DNA of 64,000 nt from Pisolithus tinctorius (GCA_024663395.1 JANFAH010000005.1:2790001-2854000), one strand, 5' to 3'; counted from the first letter of the stretch, positions 1 to 10,179 are shown. A program made the numbers and translations. The notes: generated by a model from the letters alone, not told the origin.

Positions 1-411
1 ATAGGCGGCCCGTTTAGCGTGTCAGGAATTTTTCTGATATGCGAAGAGGGGTTATATTGATAGCGTGAATGGCTCTCTTCTGGAATCCAAGTTATCTCGC
101 TCGATGACATTAGCAACTGCATAGAGGTTGGTATCCCGTTTCGATCCACTCACTGTCTCTTTTGACCACGATGGTTCGATCGACTTGCCTAGTTACCTGT
201 CTGTCTCTCCACGATCTCACCTACTGTCAATAAACCAGGCCAGCCAATATGTAGACCGCCTGTGAACCTCTGCGGCGCAGGGCCCGAGTTCTGTTATGAC
301 CTTAGCACCAGTCCGGATAACGATTGTGACATATCTTCACGGATTCCAATACACTCGCCCGCATCACAAACATCGATATTGTTGATTCCACATTGCATCC
401 TATTCCGTTCC
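1..411. other. Left edge, no recognised gene
   Basis: Mixed-composition DNA with normal CpG content. The short open frames here have no recognisable domain and no convincing exon structure. I see nothing I can annotate. Confidence 0.4.
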
Positions 412-1056
412 CTATCTGCCTATGAGGACCAATCTGGACGGCTTTCCCGGACTCATATTCATTGCTGCCACTGATGGCTCGCACACGCCGAAACTATTAG
501 CATCAGAGCCATGTGCTAAGGGTCTCTCTGGCTGCGATCAGGACTAGCGCGGCAGACGGAGTTTCGGACTGCTCCATAAGTTCAGAGGCCGTCGGGGACG
601 CTAGGGGTGTAGCATTCGCGGATCTGAACGATGTAAGACTTTTTTTTTGCGGCGTCAGGGAACGCTCGATATTCTGGCGCAGACGAAAGGAGCACAAGGC
701 AAGAGGACACCATTGTTCGTACAAAACAACCACATTTGTGATACTTTCTTCCTTAAGGCAATTAGTAGGCCACTTTGGTGTTTGGTGCATGTCCATGGCT
801 AATGATTGTAGTGCTTAATGGTGTTCATTGCTTAGTGGTTCTCATTTTGGTGAGTGAAATGTGGCTATGACTGTAAGACTCACCTACTGATTTGTGATGA
901 AGCCTTTCGGCATAAGTTGCTCTGGTGCTTCGCACAAACCTAGGCACAGACGGTTGAGCGAGACACTACTAACGGGATCAGAGTGTGAACATGTCATCAT
1001 TAGGGGAGGTACTACTGCGTCATTGCGGTTGGAAGTGACAACTTGAACTTTACAAA
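412..1056. repeat. Inverted repeat copy A (partner at 16.45-17.11 kb)
   Basis: This stretch is a diverged reverse-complement match to about 16455-17110. Landmarks in both copies include the block around 480-540 (ending near 'gatcaggactag') matching the reverse strand near 16990-17060, and the block around 995-1050 matching 16450-16510. The partner adjoins the 3' end of the senescence-domain pseudogene, so copy A is probably a piece of that gene's downstream flank. The pair brackets the HET gene and Ty3 element 1. Divergence is considerable, so the duplication looks old. Confidence 0.7.
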
Positions 1057-2358
1057 CATGTCATCGACTTTACTACGTGACGACAAGAGAAGCAGCCTCC
1101 TCGATGGCTGTGCCGATCCAAGTGCACCAGCACTGCTCCCGTTGATACTTAGGGCCATTCTCAACCAAATGATCCTCGAAGAGTTCATTTACAACGGTGG
1201 ACGCATAATTGCGTTTGATGACTTCAGCTGTAAGTGCAGTCCAGTGATATAGTTTATATGAGATCTCACGCGAGGACTAGGTGCACTGTCTCTCGGTCAA
1301 ATCTGCAGGAACTATCTGTTTACCCCTGGAATGACCTGTGAACCAGTTTTAAGAATCTCTGCAGATGATTGTCTATTCAAGAAAGTTTCGTCAATCCAAC
1401 ACCCAACCTCCATTTTTAATGTTGTCCTTGGCGACTTCACACATGCTAGGAAGCTAGACATTCTGGTCATGAGTAAAGATGTGCAGTGAGACACTCTAAG
1501 CATGGCCCTCTATGAGGGTAATCACGATGGAACCTTTGGTGCGTCTTTCTCAAATTTGAATTGGTTGTAAAATAATGTACCGTTTGTTTGCCAGCCTTCC
1601 TGTCTATATCAGCACCACCATCTACTGTTGCACAACCTATTCCTGTTGACATAAACAGAGACATGAAGATTGACTTGTTAGATATACAGATTGGCAGACG
1701 AAGGTCATCTAAATACCATGCAAGTCTAAAAACACAATTGCGATGTGTTGAATGGCTGTTGGAATTGTGGATGGCACATTTGTAGTGTAAGAGCTGTGCA
1801 TTGATGTGATTTTAGGACTGATCCACTGTTTCACAGATCTCAGTGCACTCTTGCTCATAAACTTTGGATGGCCTACTCAGACTTTACCTTCCCTCTTTTT
1901 ATCAGTTCCAGACAGCCTCACTGAGTCTGGCCCTGTAAGATTCTAGGGCTCTTTCAGTTTCACCAGTGAACATGACCAAAGTATGGTATTCACAGTGAAG
2001 GAAAAAAGAGTAGTTTACATGTGCATACCTCAGTGACAAGCAGAGATGTGATATATGAAGTAAGAGGTGGTAATAGCCTCAGTATGACATAAGCACCCAA
2101 CAGGGGCTTGGGTGCCTAACAGACCCTGTCTTCTGCAGTCTGGAATCCTGCAGCTAAAGAGGGGTTAGTGTAATTAGTGTTGCTGCAGATCAGCTCCAAA
2201 GGCTGAGCTGCTCAACAACAAGCAGCTTAGTCACTATGACCACTATTACCAAATGTAGCCTTGTGTTGCCACATACCAAATCCACAATAATTATTTTAAT
2301 ATTTAATAATATAGATGCAGTATGGCCCTTAGCTTAGGGCAGCTCCCTGAGCTGTAGC
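1057..2358. other. Unassigned interval, possible decayed exons
   Basis: Plus-strand frames at about 1079-1252 and 1588-1785 could be exons of one gene, but I recognise no domain and cannot place convincing splice sites between them. From about 1800 the DNA becomes CpG-poor and repeat-like up to the insertion site of the Ty3 element. Function unknown. Confidence 0.3.
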
Positions 2359-2363
2359 AACTG

Positions 2364-2868
2364 TCAAGTACGGGATGTCCAGGTTGAGGCCGGACTGGAG
2401 ACCAAGGGGTCGGGATCAGAAGGGGAGTCGAAGATTCAGATGATTGGACTGTTTGGACTTAGCGACTGAGGATACAGCACTATTCCCTTGCATGAGTCTC
2501 AGTCCGAGTCCGAGGCCGAGACGGAGTTATCAGAGGTAACTTAGTTGATTTCAGACTGAGGTCTACAGGCTGAGTATCTACTAGCTTATATACTAGAAAC
2601 AACTATAGTACGGAGACCGGTAATGCCGGTCTCGCAAGGATTGCTAAGATGATTGGTAAGACAAGGATTACTAAGGTATGACTAAGGTAGTGGAGACCGG
2701 GACAGGAGGACCAGAGACAGGACTGGGCAGAGCTTAACCAAAGTGACAGACACTGCAAAGCAGTGTCTACCACGCTAGACCAACTGGAGGTATGGGATTG
2801 GCGAGGCCGAGGCTGGACTGAGTGAGTGCGAGGCTGAGTCCGGCCAGGGTTGAGGCATGACTATGACA
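2364..2868 (-). repeat. 3' LTR of Ty3 element 1
   Basis: Matches 9263-9769 over its full length. It begins TGTCAAGTAC and ends CTATGACA on the plus strand, so the sense LTR runs TGTCATAG to TTGACA. It is preceded by the target-site copy GCAAC. Differences from the other LTR near the start are acg/atg, cca/ctg, actgg/accgg and ccaag/ccgag, all at former CpG sites. Confidence 0.92.
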
Positions 2869-2869
2869 G

Positions 2870-2884
2870 TATCCCCCTCTTAGG
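2870..2884 (-). other. Polypurine tract of Ty3 element 1
   Basis: On the sense (minus) strand a run reading AAGAGGGGGAT lies two bases from the 3' LTR. This is the expected plus-strand primer position for reverse transcription. A close copy of the motif occurs inside pol near 5738-5753. Confidence 0.7.
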
Positions 2885-3006
2885 GGTCAAACCCATGAGA
2901 CCCTTGCGAGAGTGGTAGGCTGAGTCCGAAAATCAGCTGAGTTTGAAAAAACCGATACTTGTGGCCCGCTAAGCCCTTTGCGTCTTTCTTTCTCATCCTA
3001 TTCATC

Positions 3007-3962
3007 ATGTCTGAATCGAGGCTGATCAGCACGACTGGCAATGACAACGAAGGCCAGGTCGTCATCGACTGGACCCAGGTAGCGGACGACGCCATCAGGT
3101 ATGACACCGATGACGAAGAGGAGGTGATGAAGGCGAAGGTGAAGGAGAGAAAAAGGCAAAAGGTGGCTGAGCAAGCCCGGTGGGAGGAGCAGGCTCGGCT
3201 TGAGGCTGAGAGGGTGGCGAGAGAGCAAGCCAAGGCCGAGAGGATAGCGTGGGAGGCCGAGGAGCAAAGGGCTCGCAAGGAAGAAGAGAAGTGCAGAGCC
3301 GAGGAGGAGAAGGAGGCTGAGCGGAAACACAAGGCCAAGGCCGACAAGGGTGATGAGGCTGGGGGGGAGGTGAAGAAGGTGGTTATGGACCCCGGGTGAG
3401 TACTCTTTCAACCTTGTGCATTTTTTCCATTTAATCTCCTCTTTTAGATGTACTCGCTGCTCCTGAGCTAAGGTCGCCTGTGAGTTCCTTGTAGACAGCA
3501 ATAAGAAGCAGGTTGCCTGCGTTCAGTGCAACCTATTGAAGGGCAAGTGCTGGTGGCCAGGAGACAGGAAGGACGAAGTCAAGAGCAATCGAGGTGTTGG
3601 AGATTGATGAGCCCGAGGCTGGAGGGAGTGGGCTGAGGGAGGCCGGTGCCGAAAGGTACTCGGGCTTGGAAAACAAGCTCGAGTGACTGATTGAGGCCGC
3701 GGGGCTGATTGCCAACAACCTGGCCAGCCTCTTCGAACTTCATGAAACCACGGTCGAGAATTCAGGCTGCATAGCCAACACACTTGAGTCGCTACTCGAC
3801 AAGTCCTACAGTTTCAGCATGGCAGTCTCCCCTTCGGACTCGGGCTCATCTGAGCTCGATTCCGAAGAGCTGTGCGAGGAGGCCAAGTGGCTGAGGACCC
3901 ATGGTGAGGACGAAGAGGAGGAGACTGAGGGAGAGGATGAGGCCATGGCCAAGGGTGAGTAG
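3007..3962 (+). pseudogene. Antisense coiled-coil + Zn(II)2Cys6 gene carried by Ty3 element 1 (decayed)
   Basis: Lies on the strand opposite to gag-pol, between integrase and the 3' LTR. Exon 1 (3007-3395) starts MSESRL and encodes a highly charged, Glu/Arg/Lys-rich stretch that looks like a long coiled coil. A 52-bp GT-AG intron (3396-3447) joins in frame to a cysteine block at 3449-3550 with spacing CX2CX6CX12CX2CX6C, which matches the Gal4-type Zn(II)2Cys6 binuclear cluster rule. An in-frame TGA lies between the second and third cysteines, another TGA interrupts a helical-looking segment near 3684, and a frame change occurs near 3590. The remaining frame is rich in Asp/Glu and ends near 3962, with a possible further short exon before 4080. 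Inference: once a DNA-binding or regulatory accessory protein of the element, now dead in this copy. The family has no name I can assign. Confidence 0.7.
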
Positions 3963-4153
3963 TACCTTAGCGTAGGTTTGTAGTTTTTTCCTTCTGCCAA
4001 TGTCACATATCCGGTGTCTGGTGTCTGGTGTCCGACATTGTACAGTAGAGCAAGAAAAACAAGAAGGAAGGGAAACAAGGTAAGTAAGAGATCAAAGAAA
4101 GCTAGATACCGATAGAAAACAGAAAAGAAACTGAGGCCGGTTGAGACCAGTCC

Positions 4154-5722
4154 TCATTGGTATGGGCCGGGTTTACTGGGATAGCTGGAGTGAAACTCTT
4201 GGACGAGTTCAGAAGCGTTGTCAAGCTCTGTAGCAAGTACCCAAGTGGTTTCTTCATTGGTCCCCTCGTAGCCAGTCCACTGGACTAAGTACTGAAGCCA
4301 ACACCAGCGACGCCAGTTGACCTTAGAGTCGAGGATTTCTGCTACCTCGAACTCTAGGTCACCATCGACTTCGACTGGTGGGGGTGGTGGTTGAGTCTGG
4401 TTCAGGATGGTATTAGGGATGGCCAGCTCGAGTTGGGAAATGTGGAAGACCAGATGTACTGTGCGCATTGAGTCTGGCAGGCGCAGTGTGAATGAGTGGG
4501 TAGCAGCCTGAGCTATGACCGGGTATGGTCCAAGATTCTTCTCCAAGAGCTTCTTGGAAGGCCAAGTAGACTGGAAGTATTTGGCTTTGACATATACTTG
4601 GTCACCGACCTTGAAGTCTGGAGCTGGCATGTGTTTGGCATTGGCCAGTCCTTGATAACGCTGTTGTGTGAGGGTCATTTCCTCACGTAAGAACTGGTGC
4701 AGTGAGTCCAGGTTGACTGCATAATCGCGAGCCTGAGCGGAGGTAAGATCGCGCTCTGGGTATACCGAGATGTTGGGATGATAGCCCTTATTAGCGAAGA
4801 AAGGTGAGACACCGGTGGTAGTGCTAGGGGCATTGTTATAAGCGAACTCTGCCAGAGGTAATAGGTCGGCCCAATTGTCCTGTTGATAGTTACAGTAGAC
4901 TCGGAGGTATTGTTCAAGGGTCTGGTTAGTCCGCTCAGTCTGGCCATCACCTTCGGGGTGGTAGCCCAAGGTGAAATGTAAGCGCATGTCTAAGGCCTTA
5001 CCGAGTGACCGGAAGAAGTGAGACACGAACTCCGAGCCTTGGTCTGAGGTTACATGGGCTGGCACTCTGTGCTTTGAAAAGACATGGAGTAGGAATAGTT
5101 TGGCGAGTTCCGGGGCTGTTATGGTGTCGTGGGTGGGGATGAATATGGCCTGCTTGGAAAGCCGGTCAACTACAATGAGGATGGCCATGAAGCTGGTTGA
5201 GGCCAGGAGCTGCTCGATGAAATCCATAGAGATGGAATTCCACGGTTTCTCCAGCACCGGAAGCTGCTTGAGGAGGCCGTAAGGCCGATGGCGGGGAACC
5301 TTAGCCCGAGCACAGGCCGTGCAAGACCGGACATAGTCCTTGACGAAGGTCCTGAGGCTGGGCCAGGTATACTCACGCCGTATGAGTTCTAAAGTGTGGT
5401 TTTGGCTGAAGTGGCCGGACAGAGGGTGGTCATGCTTGAGGTGCAAGACCCGAAGGCGGAGGTCATTTGAGTCTGGCACGTAGATCCTTCCATCAAGCCG
5501 AAGGAAGCCAGTGTCATCTACTGACCACCGGGGATCTGATATGTCAGACAGGCGGATTTGTGAGACCGGGTCATCTGGCAGTGTGGTCAGGATATCATTA
5601 TGAAGCTTCTCGACATCCATTAAGGCAACTGCTCGTAAGACCGGGTACTCTAGGTAAGTTGTGTGAAGGGAGACCGCTAGCTGCTCCTGGGTGAAAACCG
5701 GTCTCAGGTTTTGCGGGTTCAC
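4154..5722 (-). CDS. Ty3 element 1 integrase with C-terminal chromodomain
   Basis: Open over 522 codons in the same frame as the reverse transcriptase segment, from which it is separated by one TGA (near 5765). An N-terminal zinc-binding region shows the His...His and CTAC pattern. The DDE core is visible as MDFIEQ, TSDQGSEF and DGQTERTNQT. The C-terminus carries a chromodomain (EVAEILDSKV, LVQWTGYEGTNEETTW), which in this group targets insertion towards marked chromatin. It ends at a natural stop at 4154. It would be made only as part of the Pol polyprotein, so the upstream stops must be suppressed or repaired for expression. Confidence 0.92.
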   Translation of the reverse strand: MNPQNLRPVFTQEQLAVSLHTTYLEYPVLRAVALMDVEKLHNDILTTLPDDPVSQIRLSDISDPRWSVDDTGFLRLDGRIYVPDSNDLRLRVLHLKHDHPLSGHFSQNHTLELIRREYTWPSLRTFVKDYVRSCTACARAKVPRHRPYGLLKQLPVLEKPWNSISMDFIEQLLASTSFMAILIVVDRLSKQAIFIPTHDTITAPELAKLFLLHVFSKHRVPAHVTSDQGSEFVSHFFRSLGKALDMRLHFTLGYHPEGDGQTERTNQTLEQYLRVYCNYQQDNWADLLPLAEFAYNNAPSTTTGVSPFFANKGYHPNISVYPERDLTSAQARDYAVNLDSLHQFLREEMTLTQQRYQGLANAKHMPAPDFKVGDQVYVKAKYFQSTWPSKKLLEKNLGPYPVIAQAATHSFTLRLPDSMRTVHLVFHISQLELAIPNTILNQTQPPPPPVEVDGDLEFEVAEILDSKVNWRRWCWLQYLVQWTGYEGTNEETTWVLATELDNASELVQEFHSSYPSKPGPYQ

Positions 5723-5764
5723 TCGGGCGTAGCCGCTATCCCCCTCTTTGGGGTAGACGTCCCA

Positions 5765-7162
5765 TCATCTAGTTAGGGCGTCAGGCTTAGCTCCAAGCTT
5801 ACCGGGCCTGAATCTGATGATCATATTGAATTGTGAAAGGAATTCAGACCAGCAAGCTTGGCGGCGGGTGAGTACTTTGGAGGTAGAAAAGTACTCGAGA
5901 TTCTTGTGGTCAGTAACAATGTCAACTGGTGAGGCCGAGCCCTCAAGGTAATGGCGCCAGGTCTGGAATGCTTCGAAAATGGCAAGCAATTCCTTGTCGT
6001 GGGTGTCATAATTCAATTCCGGGGCCATCAGAGTCCGGGAGTAGAATGTGACCGGATGAATCTGGCTGTCGCCACAAGTAATAGACAGAATGCTGGCGAT
6101 GGCATAGTCTGATGCATCGGTCTCGACGGTGATAGGGACCCTGGGGATGAAATGAGTTAAGACCGGCGTGGTAGTGAAGGCGGCCTTGAGGTTGTTGAAT
6201 GATCGGCGGCACTCCTCAGAGAAGTTCCAAGGAGCCCCCTTGCGGGTAAGCCGAGTCAGTGGCACGACGATGTCTGAGTAATTAAAGATAAACCGGTAGT
6301 AAAAGTTGGCGAATCTGAGGAAAGACTGAATGTCCTTGACCTTGCAAGGCTCAGGCCAATCGCAGATGGTCTGGACCTTTTCCTTGGACATCGTGAGGCT
6401 GGCAGGGGAGAGGTGGAATCCAAGGTATTCGACCAAGTCCAAGTGGAACTCCCACTTCTCTGGCTTCGCATAAAGGCCATGAAGCCGAAGCCGGCAGAGG
6501 ACCTCTTGGACATGCTGTTTGTGAGACTCCTTATCTCCAGAGTAGATCAAGATGTCATCTAGGTAGACGACTACACAGACATCCAACATATCCGCAAAGA
6601 TAGTGTTGATGAAGTGTTGGAAAGCGGCCGGGGCATTGGTGAGGCTGAAGGGCATCACTAACCACTTGTAGGATCCATACCGAGTCCAGAATGCAGTCTT
6701 CCATTCATCACCCAGGGCAATCTGGACGAGATGGTAGGCATGCCGAAGATCAATCTTGGTGTAGATCTTGGCTCGGCTTGGTGAATCTAATAGGTCAGAG
6801 ATGAGCAGGAGTGGGTAGCGATCCTTCTTAGTGATTTTGTTGAGGCTGCGGAAATCTACACAGAGCCAGAGGGAGCTGTCCTTCTTCTTGACAAAGAGGA
6901 CCAGTGCAGCATAGGGGGAGGAGGTAGGCCGAATGAATCCGGTAGTGAGGTTTTCGTCGATGAAAGTCCAGAGAGCTTGCAGCTCAACCAGGGACAGCGA
7001 GTAGATGGTGCCTAATGGCGGGGTTGTTCCTTCTTCGAGCTCTATCTTCAGGTCATACTCCGGGTGTGGCGGGAGTGCCGAGGCCTTGGCCTTGCTGAAT
7101 ACATCAGCAAAGTCATGGTACTCTTCCAGGACATTGGGTAAGGCCGGAGGAGGGGAAGCCAA
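5765..7162 (-). CDS. Ty3 element 1 reverse transcriptase and RNase H
   Basis: A 465-codon open segment in frame with both the protease before it and the integrase after it. The RT palm motif YLDDILIYS is intact. Upstream fingers motifs (SLWLCVDFRSLNKIT, PLLLISDLLD) and the MPFSLTNAPAAFQ motif are present. RNase H follows with VETDASDYAI, THDKELLAI and TDHKNLEYF. Both borders are single TGA codons where related elements commonly have sense codons; the one at the 3' end follows ALTR and fits a CGA-to-TGA change. Apart from these stops the enzyme core looks complete. Confidence 0.92.
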   Translation of the reverse strand: MASPPPALPNVLEEYHDFADVFSKAKASALPPHPEYDLKIELEEGTTPPLGTIYSLSLVELQALWTFIDENLTTGFIRPTSSPYAALVLFVKKKDSSLWLCVDFRSLNKITKKDRYPLLLISDLLDSPSRAKIYTKIDLRHAYHLVQIALGDEWKTAFWTRYGSYKWLVMPFSLTNAPAAFQHFINTIFADMLDVCVVVYLDDILIYSGDKESHKQHVQEVLCRLRLHGLYAKPEKWEFHLDLVEYLGFHLSPASLTMSKEKVQTICDWPEPCKVKDIQSFLRFANFYYRFIFNYSDIVVPLTRLTRKGAPWNFSEECRRSFNNLKAAFTTTPVLTHFIPRVPITVETDASDYAIASILSITCGDSQIHPVTFYSRTLMAPELNYDTHDKELLAIFEAFQTWRHYLEGSASPVDIVTDHKNLEYFSTSKVLTRRQACWSEFLSQFNMIIRFRPGKLGAKPDALTR

Positions 7163-7168
7163 GGCCGA

Positions 7169-7810
7169 TCAGGCTTGGGCTGAGTCCGAGGGGCGGAGCT
7201 GAAGTTGGAACTGGACGGACCCTTCTAGTTTGCAGGCGCGCACAAAAGCAGCTGCATTGATTAGGGAAACGAGAGGGGCCTTCAGGGGGGTGCGAGCCAG
7301 GGAGCCAGAGACTGGTACAGATGGCGCAAGGCCGGGTTGGTCACTAGGACTGGGGTCAGGAAGGCCAGTGGAAACCAGGCTTACAGGGGGTGTTGATGGG
7401 GTTGGCATTCCTTGTGTAGAAGTCCGGAAGGTTAGACTGCCCAATACCCAATCAATCAACGGATTGTAGCGGGTGAGCCAGTCATGTCCGAGAACTATCT
7501 TACACTCAGAATCCAATGGGGCTAGATACAGGGTTACCGGTGTGACATCGCTGGATGTGAAGCAGATGTTGACATCTACTGCTTGGGTTATAGTGAAGGT
7601 GGATGTTCCATCGAAGAGCCGGAGTCGGATTGGGGAAACCGAGTACGGGGTAAAAGAGTGTTGATTAGCAAAGTGATTATCTATGAAACAATGAGTGGAA
7701 CTGGAGTCCACTAAAGTATGAAGCCAAGGTAAATCTGGGTTTTCTAATGTGACATAGGGGGTTAAAGAATTCAGGCTGGAAAGAGCGGATGTGTTGAGAC
7801 GAGCCTCCAA
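7169..7810 (-). CDS. Ty3 element 1 aspartic protease segment
   Basis: Retropepsin-like segment N-terminal to RT, in the same frame as RT but stopped by one TGA at 7169-7171. The active-site block reads LVDSSSTHCFID; the family normally has Asp-Ser/Thr-Gly at this position, so the Gly is replaced by Ser here, explicable by a G-to-A change at a CpG. ILGHDWL-like VLGHDWLTRYNP follows, as expected. The frame is -1 relative to gag. Confidence 0.82.
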   Translation of the reverse strand: MEARLNTSALSSLNSLTPYVTLENPDLPWLHTLVDSSSTHCFIDNHFANQHSFTPYSVSPIRLRLFDGTSTFTITQAVDVNICFTSSDVTPVTLYLAPLDSECKIVLGHDWLTRYNPLIDWVLGSLTFRTSTQGMPTPSTPPVSLVSTGLPDPSPSDQPGLAPSVPVSGSLARTPLKAPLVSLINAAAFVRACKLEGSVQFQLQLRPSDSAQA

Positions 7811-7869
7811 GTTTGCACAACCGGAGTCAATGCAGCTCCCAGATTGTGCGGAGTCCTGGGAGCTGCTAC

Positions 7870-9226
7870 CTATTTTTTTGTCTCAGGGGTAGTACCCGAG
7901 CCCGAGGCCGGTGCGGCCTCGGTGGTAGCCACAGCACGAGCCTTAGCCTTTCCGGTCTTCTTGGGGCATTTGTCAGCGAAGTGACCGGACCCTCCGCAGA
8001 ACATGCAGAGGTTTCCGTCTATGCGACGCTTGCATTCCTCAGGGGTAAGCTTTCCATCTTTGCCAAGTTTGCTAGGCTCGGGCTTGGAGGAGTTGCTGTT
8101 ATTGTTGTTGCCCGGCTTTGATGAAGCTGGCTTGGGGGTAGAACTGGAGTTGTTATTGTTGCCAGTCTTGGTCTTTTCTTGACCGGTCTTGGACTGGTTA
8201 TTGTTGCCAGAGCCACCGGACTTGTTGTTACTAGAGTTGGACGAGCCTTGGTGCTTACTTGCCCATTGGACTTCTTCCTTGCGCTCCCAATAGCATGCAT
8301 CTATCTCCTGGGCGAGGTGGTGGAGCTCGTGTAGAGTCTGGGGTTTTCCAACCCGGCAGACCTCATCTTTGATTCGGTCTGGAAGGCCAGAATAGAAATG
8401 GTGGCGCAGCGCACCATCTCCGTAGCCTTGGACTTGCGAGGCAAGCTGATTGAAGTCGACTACATATTTATTAATGCGCTGACTTTCCTTCATGTGCAAG
8501 TGGTTGAGTTGGCTCTCGGCGTCAGCAACCGGGTCGTGAGGGCCAAAGGTGGTTTGCAATTCTAGGACGAACTCCCTCCAGGAGTCCATCCAGAGAGGCC
8601 GGTCATCAGGGTCGTCGAGCCCGAGCAAGTCCGGCTCAAACCACTCAAGGGCCATGCCTTTGAGGTAGGATTGTGTGAAGATGACTTTGGCACAGTCGGT
8701 CTTGGAAGTTAAGTTCGCACTGGATGAAGAATGCGCGAAGCTTCTTGGGGTCAGTGCCATCAAAGGTGTCGGGCTCATGTAACTTGGTCCTACTTGAGGA
8801 CTCAGGGGTGGTGCAGGCATTGCGAGCCAATAACTTGATGGCCGAAGCGAGGTTGTCCAAGACCGTAATGGTGGGCTCAGTGTCTGGATCTGGGAAGTCC
8901 AGATCATCTTCCGGATTATTGTCACTGGGACCATTATCATCAGGATCATTACTGGGGTCATCATCTTCTGGGTGGTTATCATCATCATCGCCTGGCCCAT
9001 CATTGCTGGGGTCACCCTCGGGGATGGGAGCAGTGGGACGACGTGGGGTAGGGGTATTAGAAGTGCGGGCTGAAAAGCCCCTGAAGGGACTAACGGGATC
9101 TGGGGAGCACCTAGTGGTGCCCAAAGCAGCTAGTGCTGTTTCGCGGCGAGCCCCACTGGCTGAAGTGGAGTCAGGATTGGTGGCAGAGCGGCCACAGGGA
9201 GGTTGGAATCGAGTCTTGGTTGCCAT
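7870..9226 (-). pseudogene. Ty3 element 1 gag, frameshifted
   Basis: Starts MATKTRFQPP at 9226. The first frame holds a Pro-rich and acidic region, then the start of the capsid-like domain (LHEPDTFDGTDPKKLRAFF). A net frameshift near 8703, probably a small deletion, moves the reading to the frame that continues with YLKGMALEWFEPDLL, an Asn/Ser-rich linker and one zinc knuckle, CMFCGGSGHFADKC (CX2CX4HX4C). The gag stop TAG at 7870-7872 directly follows a run of seven A on the sense strand. Confidence 0.88.
7873..7879 (-). promoter_or_regulatory. Candidate -1 ribosomal frameshift site between gag and pol
   Basis: On the sense strand the heptamer A AAA AAA sits in the gag frame (ACA AAA AAA) and is followed at once by the gag TAG stop. 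The protease frame is exactly -1 relative to gag and is open across this point. This is the expected geometry for a slippery site. I did not find a clear downstream pseudoknot by eye. Confidence 0.6.
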
Positions 9227-9262
9227 GGTGTATTAGACCCACACAGGTGGAGTCTGAAATAC

Positions 9263-9769
9263 TGTCAAGTATGGGATGTCTGGGTTGAGGCCGGACCGGA
9301 GACCGAGGGGTCGGGATCAGAAGGGGAGTCGAAGATTCAGATGTTTGGACTGTTTGGACTTAGCGACTGAGGATACAGTGCTATTCCCTTGTGTGAGTCT
9401 CAGTCCGAGTCCAAGGCCGAGACGGAGTTATCAGAGGTAACTTAGTTGATTTCAGACTGAGGTCTACAGGCCAAGTATCTACTAGCTTATATACTAGAAA
9501 CAACTATAGTACGGAGACCGGTAATGCCAGTCTCGCAAGGATTGCTAAGATGATTGGTAAGACAAGGATTACTAAGGTATGACTAAGGTAGCGGAGACCA
9601 GGACAGGAGGACCAGAGACAGGACTGGGCAGAGCTTAACTGAAGTGACAGACACTGCAAAGCAGTGTCTACCGCGCTAGACCAACTGGAGGTACGGGATT
9701 GGCAAGGCCGAGGCCAGACTGAGTGAGCACGAGGCCGAGTCCGGCTGGGGTCGAGGCATGACTATGACA
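9263..9769 (-). repeat. 5' LTR of Ty3 element 1
   Basis: Full-length match to 2364-2868, followed by the second target-site copy GCAAC at 9770-9774. It should contain the element promoter because gag lies immediately to its left on the minus strand. Confidence 0.92.
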
Positions 9770-9774
9770 GCAAC

Positions 9775-10179
9775 ACTAAGTGTAATGGACACATCTTTTT
9801 CTTATCTTATCTCTTGATCATATCATACAGTCACAATCTAAACATCACAGGTTACAGCCCTTTCCTTTTTCATTTGGACTCTTCCAGACTCTCACCTTGA
9901 GGTATACACACAGCTACCCTTGATGTCACTGGTGATGTCATACATACATGCATAGTACACCTGTAGGGTCCCTGTATTAGTATACAAGTGTCAATGCCAA
10001 TGCCCAAAGTCCTCATTTGAGTTCTCTTTGGAGTTTTTGCTCTAAAAGACTCACATCCTAGCTGGATTCCCTTCTCTTGAGTGATGGTAGGACTAGCCTG
10101 AGGACTTCTGTCTTGGGGTTATCTCAAGCCCCAAAGACAACCAAGAGCACTGGTGTTAATGATGTGGCAGAGAACAACA
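9775..10179 (+). other. CpG-poor repeat debris interrupted by Ty3 element 1
   Basis: AT-rich, CpG-poor DNA. It shares short blocks with the palindrome spacer near 26430-26560 (the 'gatgtc...catg...agtata' arrangement), so it is probably LTR-like material. No intact gene. Confidence 0.35.

Larger units (their letters stand above)
2364..9769 (-). mobile_element. Ty3/Gypsy chromodomain LTR retrotransposon 1
   Basis: A 7.4-kb element on the minus strand. It has two LTRs of about 505 bp (TG...CA ends), flanked by the 5-bp target duplication GCAAC at 2359-2363 and 9770-9774. In sense order it reads gag, protease, reverse transcriptase, RNase H, integrase and chromodomain, which is the Ty3 order. 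Pol is one continuous frame broken by two in-frame TGA codons, and gag carries a net frameshift, so this copy is not autonomous as it stands. A second gene lies antisense between integrase and the 3' LTR. Compared with the rest of the repeats in this window it is CpG-rich, so it is probably the youngest large insertion. The LTR differences that can be read by eye are mostly CG versus TG or CA. Confidence 0.95.

Noticed and set aside
3533..3783. Minus-strand frames opposite the Zn(II)2Cys6 gene
   Set aside because: Shadows of the antisense gene; the cysteine spacing, intron and in-frame join support the plus strand.
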